Origin: Archegozetes longisetosus
Lineage: Eukaryota > Arthropoda > Arachnida > Sarcoptiformes > Trhypochthoniidae
Assembly: GCA_018873245.2 (NCBI GenBank)
Contig: JAEMBT020000002.1
Location: forward strand, 3,662,001-3,726,000
Length of the DNA stretch: 64,000 nucleotides
Direction of reading: 5' to 3'
The notes under the pieces: model-generated
The model's input: the letters and a program-made list of their open reading frames with translations, nothing else
The model's database searches: none
Told to the model about the DNA's origin: nothing
Program-made: the position numbers and the translations under genes
Shown: positions 35,591 through 47,708 of the stretch, one piece after another
How positions within the stretch are numbered: the first letter of the stretch is position 1
How the letters are laid out: every line of letters starts with the position of its first letter

Positions 35591-36373
35591 TAGTGTTCCC
35601 AGGCCATTTTGTCGCTAAGCTTGAGAACTTACAAAAAATGCCAATTCTCGCCCTGAGTTCGCCTTGAGATTAGTAAATAAAATAAATAATAATGTAACAT
35701 ATTTTAACTAATAATCTGTTTATTAATTAAACGCTTTACAAAACAAAATTCTATTATTTAGAAAATCTATATTTTTGCTGTGATTTGGCTGCAGTAATAC
35801 AACTTTTGTTATCCTTTATAAAATCAATGAAGTCATGACATGAAAGAGAAAAATTATTTTTGATACAAATTTCGTCTTTAATTAGATTTATGTCCATTCG
35901 GTTCCGTTCGTCGGTCCAAACCTTCTTAAGTCCGCTGAAAACCCGTTCCACGAATTCATTCCCTACAGGAATCGCGAGAACTGTTTCGACAACTTTTGTC
36001 AGATTCTTTGAGTCAAACGCAATCACAAATAGTATTTGTTTACTGATAACGTTAATCAAACGACTCATTGATGTTATCATTAAAATAATTCGTTATCAAA
36101 TCATAGCCTTTTATGCAAAACACTTCCACAAAACTATTTTAATAATTAGATTCTGTGTATAAACACATTCTATGCACTAACCCATTATTGTCAGTATTGA
36201 TTGCTTATCATAAGTGACATTAGTTTACGGTTTAGTGCATAATATGCATTGAGATTTTTACCAAAATTTTTAACTTGAGATTCTATTCTCAAGTTATATG
36301 ACCCAACTTGAGGCCTGAGATAGACCTCAATAACTTGAGAATCAAGCTGAAAACTTGAGACTTGGGAACACTA
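35591..36373 (-). mobile_element. internally deleted hAT element with TIRs and 8-bp TSD
   Basis: Ends TAGTGTTCCCAGGC and, reversed, TAGTGTTCCCAAGTC. Flanks ATCATTGC (35583-35590) and ACCATTGC (36374-36381) match at 7 of 8 positions, the TSD size of hAT elements. The minus strand keeps the last part of a transposase (36080-35754: VGNEFVERVFSGLKKVWTDE, then FSLSCHDFIDFI and KYRFSK), a dimerisation domain. Subterminal copies of AACTTGAG in both orientations are clustered at 36267-36360, as expected for transposase binding sites. The catalytic part is missing. Confidence 0.88.
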
Positions 36374-36381
36374 ACCATTGC

Positions 36382-38020
36382 TGTCATAAGACTTTTTAGT
36401 TTATTGGATTGTATTAAAAACTGTAATACAAAATAACTACTTAATTATTCATTCAAACATTTATTACTTTAGATCATTTTTTACGTTATATGGATTAAGG
36501 AGGAAGTTTTTTATCAATAACAATAAGCAATTTTATGATGGATTTGCGACAGTTTGAAAGTAAACTTTATTCTGATTACAATTTTCTAATTTAATTTTAA
36601 TAATTGTTGCACTTCTAGTAAAATGACTGAAATACAACATAATTTCTCTCAATTCGCTAACTAAAATATGGCATACATTTCAAACTTGGATATATTCGCT
36701 AGAGTCAAAATAATCTCATCTTATTCCTCAATATGTGAAAAAATTGAAAATATATTTGTTTAGAAATTAGAAAAACTGAACAATTGAATAGTTAACTATA
36801 CTGAATAGTGCTAACTTGTAAGAGCTATTCAAATATATAATTCAATTTGTATGACTCAATCATGGTTTTGGATTCTCATCCATATACAAGCATTTACATT
36901 GAGCATACACTTAAAAACTTCAAAGTTTACGCATGTCCACTCAAACAAATTGCGTACTGAATTTGAAATGCTTTCAATCTGAATCTTTAAATTTTCAATT
37001 TTTGTTTTTCTGCTATAATTATGTGAGCTTGTTATGTGCTATTATATTTATTGATGGGCAAGCTAGCTGCACTTTAAGCTTAACTCATTTCAAGCTCGAA
37101 ATAAAACAAAAATGGTGTTAACTATAAAGTAGTAATAAATGTGTTCAATAAATAGTAGTGAATAGCTTAATTTGTTTTTGTTCATTGTTCATCATTATGA
37201 TCAAAATTAATGTATTTGCACTTGATTGAAACTTGAAATAGACACTTGTTATAAAAATTACTACTCTTTGTTTTGAATTTTCAACATAAGTACAGCAACG
37301 CAGTTCAAAGATTAAGAATTCTGAGCTGCGCTTATAGGAGCTCGAACTTGAAGCTCAAAACTTCACTAACTGTCACATGTCTTAATGTTAGACAACAATG
37401 TTTCAGGTGTGATAAATAGAATCAAGAAACGTAATGATATTTGATAGTATATATTGATCATTTTTTCAAACAGGAAAACTTATAAAATGCTAAAGTTATT
37501 TTTAAAACGTTAAACCGTTTTGACTTTAGTATTAGGCTTTAGTTCTATTTACCTCAAGTACCTTAGCAGATAGCCTCACTTTTTAATAGATCAATGAGAT
37601 CTCGTTCACTAACAATATTCATTAAATTGAAGCTCTAAGTAGGGCTTATTATAAATTACATAGCCTCAACTAAACTTTAATGTGAGTGTGATCTAAGATT
37701 GTTCAAAAGATAATTGAAACTAAAATCGACTCAACTGTTGGTTTGAGTTACACATGATTTATTATGAAATTAAAATGAAAATTTGCTATACAAACATTAA
37801 AAATCAAATTTCAAATATGAAATATCCAAATCCTTTGCCTAGAATAGCAGCCGCACACAGCCATCCGTTGCTGTACATAATCATCATTAACAATAAGCCA
37901 GTAGTTAAATTAATCGAATGCATAAATGAGTCAATATATCGATAAATTAGTGAATTTCCTTTTTGATTCTCTGCAAAATTTTATTCAATAAGTATGTAAT
38001 ACATGACAACAGTTTTTAAG
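36382..38020. other. intergenic, AT-rich; contains dispersed repeat copy 2
   Basis: Region 37140-37400 is related to 14460-14735 (shared ATCAAAATTAATG, ATTACTACTC, TTTTCA-CATAAG and GAGCTGCGCTTATAG, ending in GAAGCTCAA). Otherwise no gene is visible; the open frame at 36933-37121 has no family features. Confidence 0.5.
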
Positions 38021-38022
38021 GA

Positions 38023-38259
38023 CTAGCCTTTATTAATTAAAGGAAGAGAATCACAATTTTGAACAATGTTGAGAGCATTGGCGATACCGTAATTTGCGTT
38101 ATAAATAACAAAAGCCATAGTCGTCACACTTATCATTCTCTCATGAGACACCGTTGTATTAGTTTTGCTTCCTTTTAACTTCAATAGTTCAAGTTTTAAC
38201 AGAAATGAATCGAGAATTGCTAACAAGAATGTGCATAAACTATAGAACCACATAATCAT
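38023..38259 (-). CDS. unknown small open frame with a hydrophobic N-terminus
   Basis: 78 codons beginning MIMWFYSLCTFLLAILDSFL, a possible signal or membrane segment, then a polar part. No motif recognised. It diverges from the frame starting at 38430. Could be chance in AT-rich DNA or a gene fragment (for example an exon of a receptor). Confidence 0.2.
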   Translation of the reverse strand: MIMWFYSLCTFLLAILDSFLLKLELLKLKGSKTNTTVSHERMISVTTMAFVIYNANYGIANALNIVQNCDSLPLINKG

Positions 38260-38429
38260 TCGTTCAAAACTTTTATCGCATTATTTTTTACTAATCAATA
38301 ATTGACTTGAAAATATCAGAGACTTCACAATGAGCGTAAAATTGAATTAAAGATCGATCAATTAGAGAATCATTTTGACTTGAAAGCAACAAGACTCAAG
38401 CCAAGTTATATAAAACTTTTTACAGCCAA

Positions 38430-38753
38430 ATGCAATTCAGGAACAAGAAAAAAGATAATTATATTCGTGACTTAGCACTTCTTAGAGTTTTGATGACAAT
38501 ATATTGTTCTGATGAATTCGATAATTCACATGAAGTTATAAATAGCCTTAAGCTTTTTCAAGTGAAATACAGTGGTCTTCAAAATAAACCTGTTTATCAC
38601 ATCACCTTAAACAATAATGATTCAAAAATGAAGCTTCTATTATGCGAAAACACACATCGCATATGGGCTTCAAATAGAGTTGTCAAGTTATTCAACACCT
38701 TTAAACTAGGGAAAATAGCTGGTATTTTCAGTATCTATATTAAAATATTCTGA
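38430..38753 (+). CDS. unknown 107-codon open frame
   Basis: The frame is long for DNA of this composition and rich in Lys, Asn and Leu (YIRDLALLRVLMTIYCSDEF, later HRIWASNRVVKLFNTFKLG). No family recognised. A TATATAAAA stretch lies at 38407-38415 just upstream, and TTTTTACAG before the ATG could instead be an acceptor. Function unknown. Confidence 0.25.
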   Translation: MQFRNKKKDNYIRDLALLRVLMTIYCSDEFDNSHEVINSLKLFQVKYSGLQNKPVYHITLNNNDSKMKLLLCENTHRIWASNRVVKLFNTFKLGKIAGIFSIYIKIF

Positions 38754-38759
38754 TCATTT

Positions 38760-39716
38760 TTATGATCTTTATATGTAATTGTTAAATTTAAAACATATGG
38801 ATTCGTGATGCAAACAAAAGTTGCTTTATTCTAACGCAGCATTATATCTGTTATGTGACTAAAGTAAAATATAATACAACTGCAAATACAGTATACATGC
38901 CATCAATAAGACTATTTCCACTTTAGATCGCTAAATCAAGAAGTGTCCATTTTTCACAACATTTTTCAAAGCTTAATTGTTAAAAAAATTCGATTTTCGA
39001 TATAATCGACTATCACAACAAAGAACTTTATTTAAGCCTTAATGAGGTTAGTATAGAAGTGGCAACTTCTCTTTCCGTGAAAACTTGATGTGAATACGTT
39101 TGATTGAAGTTCAAGATTATTATTACTTACATAACGCGTAATTTTAATATGAAGGGAAAGTCCGACTAGTTGAGTGAGTCGTGATTTTCAAGCAATATAG
39201 CGTCCTTCAAGCGATTTAGACTTATCTTAATTCTAAATGAAAACAGTGTCACTTTTTATCTGATTTGATCCGGAGATCGAATTATGTCACGAAAACACAA
39301 ATATTGACAAATTGACAATTGACTAGTTTTACAGTGCATTTCTATATTAGTTTTACAGTTATTCTCTATTAATAAGCAAACATGAGTTATTTGTCCTAAT
39401 TTAAAGAGATCAGCTGAAATTCCATTAACAACAAGGCTGCCAATAGGTTATAATAAGTTACAATAAGATTATATTTAAAGGGATTAAATAACAACTGAAT
39501 AGCTTATCAATGAGTTCTAGTTAATTTAATTGGAATATATAGAGGTAAATTATGTCAACGTATGGCACATTATTGCAAAAGTAGCGCTAATATCACATTA
39601 TCGTAGCTTAAATATGATGCTGTTCCCATCAATTATTTCAATATTTCATTAAAGTTTGACTTATAAACACTTTTTTGATTAATAATTTGTTTGTTCAATC
39701 ATACATTCGTTCGATA
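38760..39716. other. intergenic, AT-rich, no gene seen
   Basis: Upstream region of the leucine-rich-repeat gene. No coding region or repeat pair can be supported. Confidence 0.5.
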
Positions 39717-40911
39717 ATGTTTAGAGGTATTATATGAGCTTTAGTTGATTCATGTAATGAAATATTTATTTTTTTCTAGATTTAATTTTATTGAGCTCGT
39801 TATTCTTGGCGTCAGTTTTTGCTGACTGCCCAAATGTGTCCAACAGTGACATCAGTCCGTGCGTTTGCCTCAATAATCAAATTCGATGCGAAGGAAAATC
39901 AGTAACTGACGAATCATTGAAATCAATTTTCGAGAAAATAGACAAATCCAGACCTAATTATTTGAAGGTCTTTGAAGGACTGGAATTATACGACACGAGT
40001 GTGACTAAAGTTACTCCAAGTGTAAGATTTTATTATTTTTCAGCATATTCATAACGAAAAAGCTAAAAAGGTTATTTTCGACTCTTAAATCCTATTAGAT
40101 ATTCGGTAGTATAATTATAAGAAGCTTCGTTAAACTAAATCGCAATCCAATAACTGAGTTGTCTTTGGGCAATTTTCCTGACATAGTATTTGTTGATATA
40201 ACAGACAACAAACTAGCGAACATATCATCAAATAATTTTCTAGGCCTTAATAGTTTGCGTTACGTCTATGTGGGCAATAATCAGATCGAAAAGTTCCCGA
40301 AAGATACGTTCAGCGTTGCGGATGGTTTAGAGCGCCTCGATTTGAGCGGCAATAAAATAAAGAAACTTAATTACGATACTTTCTCTTCTGAATATCACAA
40401 TAATATTGAACTTTCGGAAATCAATCTATCATTTAACGAGTTGACAACGCTTCCCGATAACATATTTTGGCCATTAAGAAGACCTAGAGTTATAAACCTA
40501 GCTAATAATAAAATCACAGAAATTGGCCCCAATTTCTTGAGCTTTGGAGAGGACGTTTGGAATTACGAGCCAATCAAAATAATTTTGAGCTCTAACGGTC
40601 TGAAAAGCTCGAATTTTAATAAGGAAACTTTTAAACACATTGAGCGACAAAAGCTGGCAGTAGAATTGAATTTATCGCATAACAACTTAACTAGTTTGGA
40701 TGAAACCATATTCCACCCTCTTCTCAAAGCTAATCAGTTGTCTACCATTGATGTAAATGACAATCCTATCAAATGTGGCGATTGTTCCCACAAATGGATT
40801 ATTAGCGATGAAACTCTACGTTCTAAGAAAGCTGTTAGATTAGATCACTGTAGCGATGACACAAAGAGAAATATCTGGCAGTTCACTCTAAGCGATTTCA
40901 AAAATTGTTAA
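39717..40911 (+). CDS. secreted leucine-rich-repeat protein
   Basis: Three exons: 39717-39726, 39780-40021 and 40099-40911, about 355 residues. The first exon gives only MFR and one base; joined to exon 2 it yields a signal peptide (LILLSSLFLASVFA) cut before DCPNVSN. A Cys-rich N-cap follows (residues about 20-45: CPNVSNSDISPCVCLNNQIRC), then LRRs (LRYVYVGNNQIEKFPKDTF, LERLDLSGNKIKKLNYDTF, LSEINLSFNELTTLPDNIF, PRVINLANNKITEIGPNFL, LSHNNLTSLDETIF). A C-terminal cap has four Cys (NPIKCGDCSHKWII, LDHC, FKNC). Junctions keep frame (FRDLILL, VTPS/IFGSIII); introns are 53 and 77 bp. There is no membrane anchor, so it should be secreted. It resembles arthropod proteins annotated as the non-catalytic LRR subunit of Oplophorus luciferase; the true partner is unknown. 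Confidence 0.83.
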
Positions 40912-41025
40912 GATTTTCGTTTTATTAAAATACATGATAAACTATCGACAAATAAATTAAAGATTATTATAAAACAAAATTTGAATTAATAAGTTAAAAA
41001 AGAGTTATTTGAGAAGGAAACTGAC

Positions 41026-42610
41026 TCAAAACTTGACAACATTTATCTGCCCTAAAAATAGTATCAAAAATAGAGTTAACACTAGTACTGTTAGTACTCC
41101 TGAGGCTCTGATAGGAATGCTTAACATTTTAGCTTCCATTTTGATATTACTCGTGTAGATAAGTAGTGAATCTAGATCTTCTTGAGGTGTGTCCTGATAT
41201 CCGAAAGGACGTGATCTTAGTTCATGTCCAATGCGTCTCAGGTTCTGACATGAATTAGTTAAGCGAACGGCTTGTATTACAGGTACGCTTAATAGAGATA
41301 ACCAAAGTATGGATGAAGTGAGAACCATAACAGCAGTCTTAACATCAGTTGTCACTACTATTTGCTGAGATAAGAGTCCAAATAGAGCTACAATTGCTCG
41401 ACAACCAAAGTTTGCTATCAATAACGAGACTCCAAGTGCTTGGTCTGAGTTCAGGTAATCAATGAATTTTCGTGACTCTTCAGCGCGTTTACTAAACTCC
41501 TAGATAATAAACACGTTCGAAATGAAGAAATTTCACAATCAAATTATGGATTGAATACCTGAAAGTCAATCCTTTTCTCTCTAACACTTGACACCAAATT
41601 AGTTATATATGAAATATTGAGCTGACAGTGCACTGAATAACTGGTGACAATAGCAGCACAAACGATATCATTCCAAGTAAGAGACAAAATTGTGAAACCA
41701 GTCATTATGCGATTCAACAATTTGCTGCTGGGTTGCATCCAAGTGAAGCATATCTCGCGAAATACTATTATATGCAACGTGTGGCCTAATACCGAGATTG
41801 AAACCCATGTCAGGCACAGCCACAGAAATATTCGTAAAGTTCGCACCAACTTTTTATGTGCTATGGACCAACCACTTATACGAGTCGCCTGAAGAAAGAC
41901 TCTTTCGAGTAAATTTTGCAGACATTCACATTCAGGCGTTCGCATCAATTGAAGAACAAAAATATATGCAAATAAGTGCAACATATCTGGTATTAGGTAG
42001 AGGCTTATGAAGTTGCCGCTACATTTCAAAATATCTGAATGTTGAAAAAATCATCTTGTTTGCTATCCATTTGTGGATGACTACTAGTATTAGAGTTATT
42101 AAGCGAAATGTTTCTTAATAAAGGTTTAGTTGTAATTTTTTGGTTAGTTAATGGAATAATAAGTTTGTCATCAGTCGCATTAATATAAGGTGGATAACCA
42201 TCTTGTCTAAAACAAGACGCGTATTGAAGTACATAACCCATCAGAATGAATACTATCACTAATAAAGTATATGTTATATTGAATATCTTTGCATACCAGG
42301 TCACTTCTGGGGCGATCGGGTATATGATAGGCCGCCAGCCCAACATTGATATGAGTCGAAAATATGGTTTCAATACTTTTCGTTTGCATAGATGTAGTGC
42401 TACTGATGTTGACTCTTGAAGATCTCCTTCGGCCACATTAGGATAGGCCGTGTTTTCCAAATGTTCAAATGTGTCGTGAATTTCACGTGCAGATGATTCT
42501 AATTGCATAGAAATGGCTAAATATGGTATGTTTGTTGCCATTGCATTTGTTGATTCACTATTTGATCGACTCGATGACAGTCTGAGTCGTTTGACTGAAC
42601 TTAAAAACAT
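41026..42610 (-). CDS. gustatory/odorant-type seven-transmembrane receptor
   Basis: Three exons on the minus strand: 42610-42085, 42034-41559 and 41499-41026, about 490 residues. A long hydrophilic N-terminus (residues 1-100) is followed by multiple membrane segments (YTLLVIVFILMGYVLQYA, LHLFAYIFVLQLM, FLWLCLTWVSISVLGHTLHI, FTILSLTWNDIVCAAIV, VSLLIANFGCRAIVALFGLL, VMVLTSSILWLSLLSVPVI, LTVLVLTLFLILFLGQ). The last one is preceded by a charged loop and ends close to the C-terminus, as in the insect Gr/Or receptor family; the classic TYhhhhhQF motif is not clear. The loop after the first membrane segment has several N-glycosylation sites. Introns are 50 and 59 bp. The first junction (42085/42034, giving SNTNILKCSG) is less certain than the second (DFQ/EFSKRAEES). 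Probable role: chemoreception as a ligand-gated channel subunit. Confidence 0.68.
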
Positions 42611-42619
42611 AGTATTGTT

Positions 42620-44400
42620 TCAATATCAGAGTTCATTATACGATATAAAGTCAATGTTTTAAGTTTTCTTTTTTTAATCCTTGAAAAATTGTCACTAAAC
42701 TTTAGTCATTTATAATAAGTTGCATTTTATCAAATTGCCTATAATTGAATTGGACTGAATGTCTGTTTAATTATTTTATAAAATAATGCGTTTGTGTTGC
42801 TCTCAATGATTATTGCGCTGTCATGTAAATTATCTAAAATTGAGTTCAATATCGTAGCATCGAAGTTATCTACAGCGAAAGGGCTTCAATAATGATCCTA
42901 TCTGTTTACTTGATAAAAGTAAAATCGCGATTACAACTATTTTACATAGTTTTCTAATAAAGTTATATTGTACTTCACGTAAATATATGAAGGGTTAATA
43001 AATCAAAAGCTAAAAATCAACATAAACTTGGTTAATAACACTATATCTCCTCATTAAGTAATAATCAGCAGTAGTTTAAAAGTATTGGATTTAAAAATAG
43101 CTCTAATTGCAAAACAATAACAGTGAAACTTATCTAACTTGAATATGCATTTAAATGGTTTTTAAAGAGCAATAAGGATGAAGCTTCATTTTCTATTGAT
43201 TTATTTAGTTTCTTTATAGAAACCACCTAACTGCATGTCACAGTTAGACAGGTTTTACTTTACCATCATGTAAAACATCTTAAATATGTTTCATACAATT
43301 GATTAGTGCGAAAATGAAACAAGAATTTAGTAATCAGTTTTATACTAGTTATTGTTTAAAAGGCCAATTTGAAGAAGCAAGTTATGAATGTACAACACTC
43401 AGAATAATCAGCTCAAATATTTAATAGCAAACAAACCACTACAATACTATTTATATGAGACAATTTAAGCATGAGTTTATGGTCATGTTATCTACCATAA
43501 ACTTATGACCAGATTACAAACAATTATTTATAGAGTTACAGAAGTATTTGGTTTAGATAAGTTCATAACAATAAAAAACTAAAATTTTCCAACAATCACT
43601 ATCTATCATTTTATATCAATATGAGATATCTGGTTATTGATATTTTTCTAACTAGGGATCAAACGTTGACTGTGATTCGGTTTACGGTTGATGTAAGGTC
43701 TGGGTATAAAAGAGGTTGCTACAAAAATTGTCTTCTATGCCTAGCATTCCCCTTACCTAACCTAACCTGAATTAGTTGTATTGGCAGTATATTTAGTTAA
43801 GTTGGGTAAGGAGAATGGCACTATCAATGAGGTAACATTATTGTGGTAACGATACGACTCTTTTATACCCAAAACCTACATCAACCATAAACTGAACTCT
43901 AGAATAAGTATCCATTGTAATCATAGAAGATCTGGAGGTGGATATTGTTGATATCAAAATTGAGGCAAGTGACTAATGAGACTCGGATTTTGATGACTTC
44001 TTACTTTTAACTTTAAGAGCTATAATAAATAACATAATTTAGAATCATAAAATCAACTTCGATTATTTGATAGAAGAAACTTCTGACTTGTTATAAGTTA
44101 GATTGAGGCACAATTAGATTATGAATCAAATAAATGCAACACAATTATTAAGACAAATATCTGGTTCCAGAGTATTTATTTAAAATGTGTTTAAATATGC
44201 TAAAATATAAATAAAATAATTGTAATTTCAATTATGACGTATCTATTAAATAAATATCATATTAAACCAATATTACTATAATTGATCATTATAAAAGTTA
44301 GAAATAAAATCATTTGTCAAACCTATGATCAATTTGATTAAAATTATACGAGATGTATCACAGAAATAAATAAGTAGTGCTAATTTTAACCGTAAAATCA
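42620..44400. other. intergenic, AT-rich, with one MITE
   Basis: No gene. It contains the MITE at 43676-43896. The 3' flank of Spire (44264-44448) shows no further coding exon. Confidence 0.5.
43676..43896. mobile_element. MITE, TTCGGTTTAYGGTTGA family, copy 1
   Basis: Inverted ends TTCGGTTTACGGTTGATGTA and (reversed) TTCAGTTTATGGTTGATGTA, continuing inward with GGGTATAAAAGAG / CTCTTTTATACCC. A second copy is at 48200-48408. Contains CCTAACCTAACC, a TTAGG-like run. Non-coding. Confidence 0.75.
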
Positions 44401-44448
44401 TTAATTTACTTTCAAATGATCATTCGATCGACTAATTCTGGTAAATTT

Positions 44449-45723
44449 CTACCATAATGTTTGGCAAAGTCTACCCCAAAAAGATTGCCTTCTTTTAGGT
44501 GCGCTTTGAAGTGGAACTGCTGTAGAAGGAATTTTGATATCAACTTTATCCCGATCGACGGGATAGTTACGTAGAGACAAGGACCTAAACGAGAAACGCC
44601 TAAATGCGGATACAGTTTCTGATGGATCTTCATCTATACTTGTTGTTTGAGTAGTGGGCTTATTATTAAGCGAATAAATATCTGAATATCTTTTGCCTCT
44701 TGGCATATGAAAAGATTCATATTTTCTTCTAAGCAGTGGCGGCGTTGGCCTTAATTCATGCGTTTGTTTTATGCTATTCATTAACTTTTCGTGAAGACTT
44801 GGTTGCATGTGTGGTAATGGTTTTAGTTTACGCTGTGATACAGGCCTTAACGGAGGTCGAGATCGAATGAACTCAAGAATGAGAGTTCGCGCATCCTTTT
44901 CTACCTTCTTAGGCAAAGACACAACTTTCTTGAGTGTATATCTTCTCGAATTGATATCATCTAAAAGCATCTCGAACGGTGTTAATTCATATTCTCGTCT
45001 TTGACTTTCACTGAAATCTTGTTTTTGAATCGACTTCAAAGTGACGCCAGCTCTTAATTCGCGCATAACTTTCATCCAAAGGTGAGCCCAGACTTCAACT
45101 TGAAAGTTATCTATTTCTTGACCACTTTCGCACTTCTTCTGCAACTCTTTAGTTCCAATAGATATTTGGTTCAAAAAAGTGGACAACTCAAGTGCTTCCG
45201 CGACAAGAGCTCGACAAACATTGCGGTAATGTTCGCTAGTGTTCCTATTATCAAATAAACGATTTTCACAGTTTCTAAGAATTTCATCTATAAGTTCAAG
45301 TTCGGGGCCATCATCTTCTTCTTCGATGCCTTCGTCAAAAGGTAAGTCCCGAGTCATAATATCGAAGACATTTTCTAATGATGGCATAATGACTAACTCT
45401 TCATCACTATCGTTACCGTAATCTAACGCCTCATAAATGAAAATACCAAGCGATGAAATAACTCTTTTTACGGTCACTTTATTATCTGATGACTGCCACG
45501 TTTTTACGCAAATAGTTCCATTATTTTTAATTAAAAGATGAGACTTGGATAACAATTGATTGATGTGTTTGTAATGATCTTGCGAAATGTATTGTTTTAA
45601 TGAAGTGATTGATTGGTATATAAGAGCCCACGACTGCTCTTCTTTGATCCCGCAATGAAATGCTCGTAATATTGATTCTAATGAGAGGCAATTATCTTCA
45701 TCCAAAACACATATTTCAGACAT
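44449..45723 (-). CDS. spir: Spire actin nucleator (KIND plus WH2), short C-terminus
   Basis: 424 residues in one exon. The N-terminal KIND domain (about 10-115: LSLESILRAFHCGIKEEQSW, VISSLGIFIYEALDYG) binds formins. An acidic linker follows (LPFDEGIEEEDDGPELELID), then a segment typical of Spire (HYRNVCRALVAEALELSTFL, AHLWMKVMRELRAGVTLKSI). Three WH2-like actin-binding segments come next (LTPFEMLLDDINSRRYTLKK; KDARTLILEFIRSRPPLRPV; SLHEKLMNSIKQTHELRP). Spire nucleates actin filaments with four WH2 domains in most animals and recruits to membranes through a C-terminal Spir box and FYVE-type finger. Here only a basic Ser-rich tail (FRRFSFRSLSLRN) remains before the stop, and no Cys-rich exon is seen downstream to 44000. 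The ATG at 45723 is well placed before the KIND domain. The stop overlaps a possible GTAGAA donor, so a missed exon cannot be excluded. Confidence 0.87.
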   Translation of the reverse strand: MSEICVLDEDNCLSLESILRAFHCGIKEEQSWALIYQSITSLKQYISQDHYKHINQLLSKSHLLIKNNGTICVKTWQSSDNKVTVKRVISSLGIFIYEALDYGNDSDEELVIMPSLENVFDIMTRDLPFDEGIEEEDDGPELELIDEILRNCENRLFDNRNTSEHYRNVCRALVAEALELSTFLNQISIGTKELQKKCESGQEIDNFQVEVWAHLWMKVMRELRAGVTLKSIQKQDFSESQRREYELTPFEMLLDDINSRRYTLKKVVSLPKKVEKDARTLILEFIRSRPPLRPVSQRKLKPLPHMQPSLHEKLMNSIKQTHELRPTPPLLRRKYESFHMPRGKRYSDIYSLNNKPTTQTTSIDEDPSETVSAFRRFSFRSLSLRNYPVDRDKVDIKIPSTAVPLQSAPKRRQSFWGRLCQTLW

Positions 45724-45729
45724 GGTTAC

Positions 45730-47158
45730 TATTGAAAGTTCTAATTAAAATAAAACAACTTTAAAAATGAGTTTAATATACGTTCGAGAAACGAATACTC
45801 ACAAATTTTGATGCATTCAACGTTTGCCCTGTGATCAATATTTCAGGTATTAGCTGTTGAGCTACCCGTTAATCCTTGTGCAAAGTGAAAGGTTGCACTT
45901 TTCACCTGGTTCTCAACCTCTATAAAGCGCCTTCACTTTTCAAATTTAACTGACGTCACTTTAATAAACAAATTTGAAGACAGGCTTTAGGCGTCGAAAA
46001 TTTACCAAAAATATGCAAACAATTTGTAGATAAAGATAGGAAATTTGTTGCTTAAACTTTTGATAGGTTAAAAATGAATCTACTTTATGTTAAAGTGTTA
46101 TGATTTTGACTTTAATAAATTCTAGCTTAATTGCATACGGTTCAAATTGAAGTAGAACTTAACTTACAATTTATAAAATAATAGGTTGCAATATTGTTCA
46201 ATAAGTTAATCGATATCTTAATGACTAATCCTTAATATCTTTGAACTCGATTTCTAAAAGTTGTGAAATTAAGTTCAGTTCATAGATTAGGCTTTATTAT
46301 ACTTTTGTATTTATCAACACTCGTAAATAAATACACTAAAACTTGTTATGAAATCCGTAAAATTAATACCATTTTCATTTTAACAAACAAAATGGACTAT
46401 TTAATAAAAAAATCAATTTCAATTAATCATTTGATGAGCTTATCGCAAATCAATTGTTCGCATACCAGTATTTTTATCATTACAAGCATTTTGTTGTTAG
46501 AGTAACTGAACTCAAAAATTCCAATTGATAGAGAAATCACTAATGAACTAATTACTTACATAGTAGACTTTAATGCCTGTGAAAAACTCGTTTAAATTTA
46601 TTTTCCGTATCGATGCCTTCAATTTGATAGTTGTAAAAGTTATATTTAGTAAAATGCACTACTTTTCAAGCCTAACTGCTTAAAATTGGCTAGAATCTTC
46701 CTAGGAAGTTAATTAAATTAGATAAATTTTAAAAAGTCAAATTAATCAATTATGACTGAAATAACTCTGCCTTTAGTTAATAAGATATTATGTAAAACTA
46801 TAAAAACTAAAACGAATCCTACCTTATAATGAAAAATCTAACTCAACTTTGAGGTTCTTGCATTCGAACTGAGTTAGTGCAAGACTTTTCGTTAAATGTC
46901 AATTCAAACACATGCTCTAATCAAATAGCAATCTCTTGGCTACTGTGGAATTCAAACGACAATTGATCCTAAAGAATTACAAGTTTTAGCAACCGTTCAA
47001 TTCCAAAAATTAAAGCAACTTTCCAGAAAACAGTTAATTATGACATATCTTGCAATGCAATAGTGTTATAATTGGTTTGATAAAGCAAAGTGTTACCGTG
47101 GCTTTTTATAGCAGGTAGTAATTAAATTTCAAACCGTTATTATTAACGGTTTTATCTA
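45730..47158. other. intergenic upstream of Spire, AT-rich
   Basis: No gene or element is supported; the open frame at 46263-46505 has no family features. Confidence 0.5.
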
Positions 47159-47708
47159 CAGGGCTATCAACAATTGACTATACCGTTTGAATTTTCTTTT
47201 ATTTCGAAACCAACTAATCTAAAACTATACAGTCAACATATTTATAACTATTAACTCCCCAAGTTTTTACAAACATCATCTTGCGGTGATTGCATCATTA
47301 TAAAAATGTCTAGAGAGTTATTACAAATTATAAAGAAAGAAATGGCATAGCTAATTGTTGATAACTCTGTAGAAAGTTCGACTCGATAACATTTGAAAAC
47401 ATGTACGATGGTAAAAGATCTATGAAGAATAAGGGGCACGTTCTCTTTTTAACAACAAATTCCATAAAATTTTTCAAAACTATTAGTTTAATATCAAAAT
47501 ATTGCAAGGTTATCAACAATTAGCTATGCCATTATCTTTCTTTATAATTTGTAATAACTATCTAGATATTGATGCAATCACCGCAAGATAATGTTTGTAA
47601 AAACTTGGAGAGTTAATAGTTATAAATATGTTGACTGTATAGTTTTAGATTAGTTAGTTTCGAAATGAAAGAAAATTCAAATGGTATAGTCAATTGTTGA
47701 TAGCCCTG
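47159..47708. mobile_element. 550-bp TA-flanked MITE with about 205-bp arms
   Basis: Ends CAGGGCTATCAACAATTGAC in inverted orientation, flanked by TA (47157-47158 and 47709-47710). The arms run about 47159-47367 and 47507-47708 and are nearly identical, with a 140-nt spacer. The inner ends of the arms repeat the outer motif (GGTTATCAACAATTAGC). CAGGG-type ends and a TA target suggest a Tc1/mariner-mobilised element. The short open frames inside are not genes. Confidence 0.88.

Noticed and set aside
41644..42010. Plus-strand frames of 70-82 codons
   Set aside because: Antisense shadows of the receptor exon 2.
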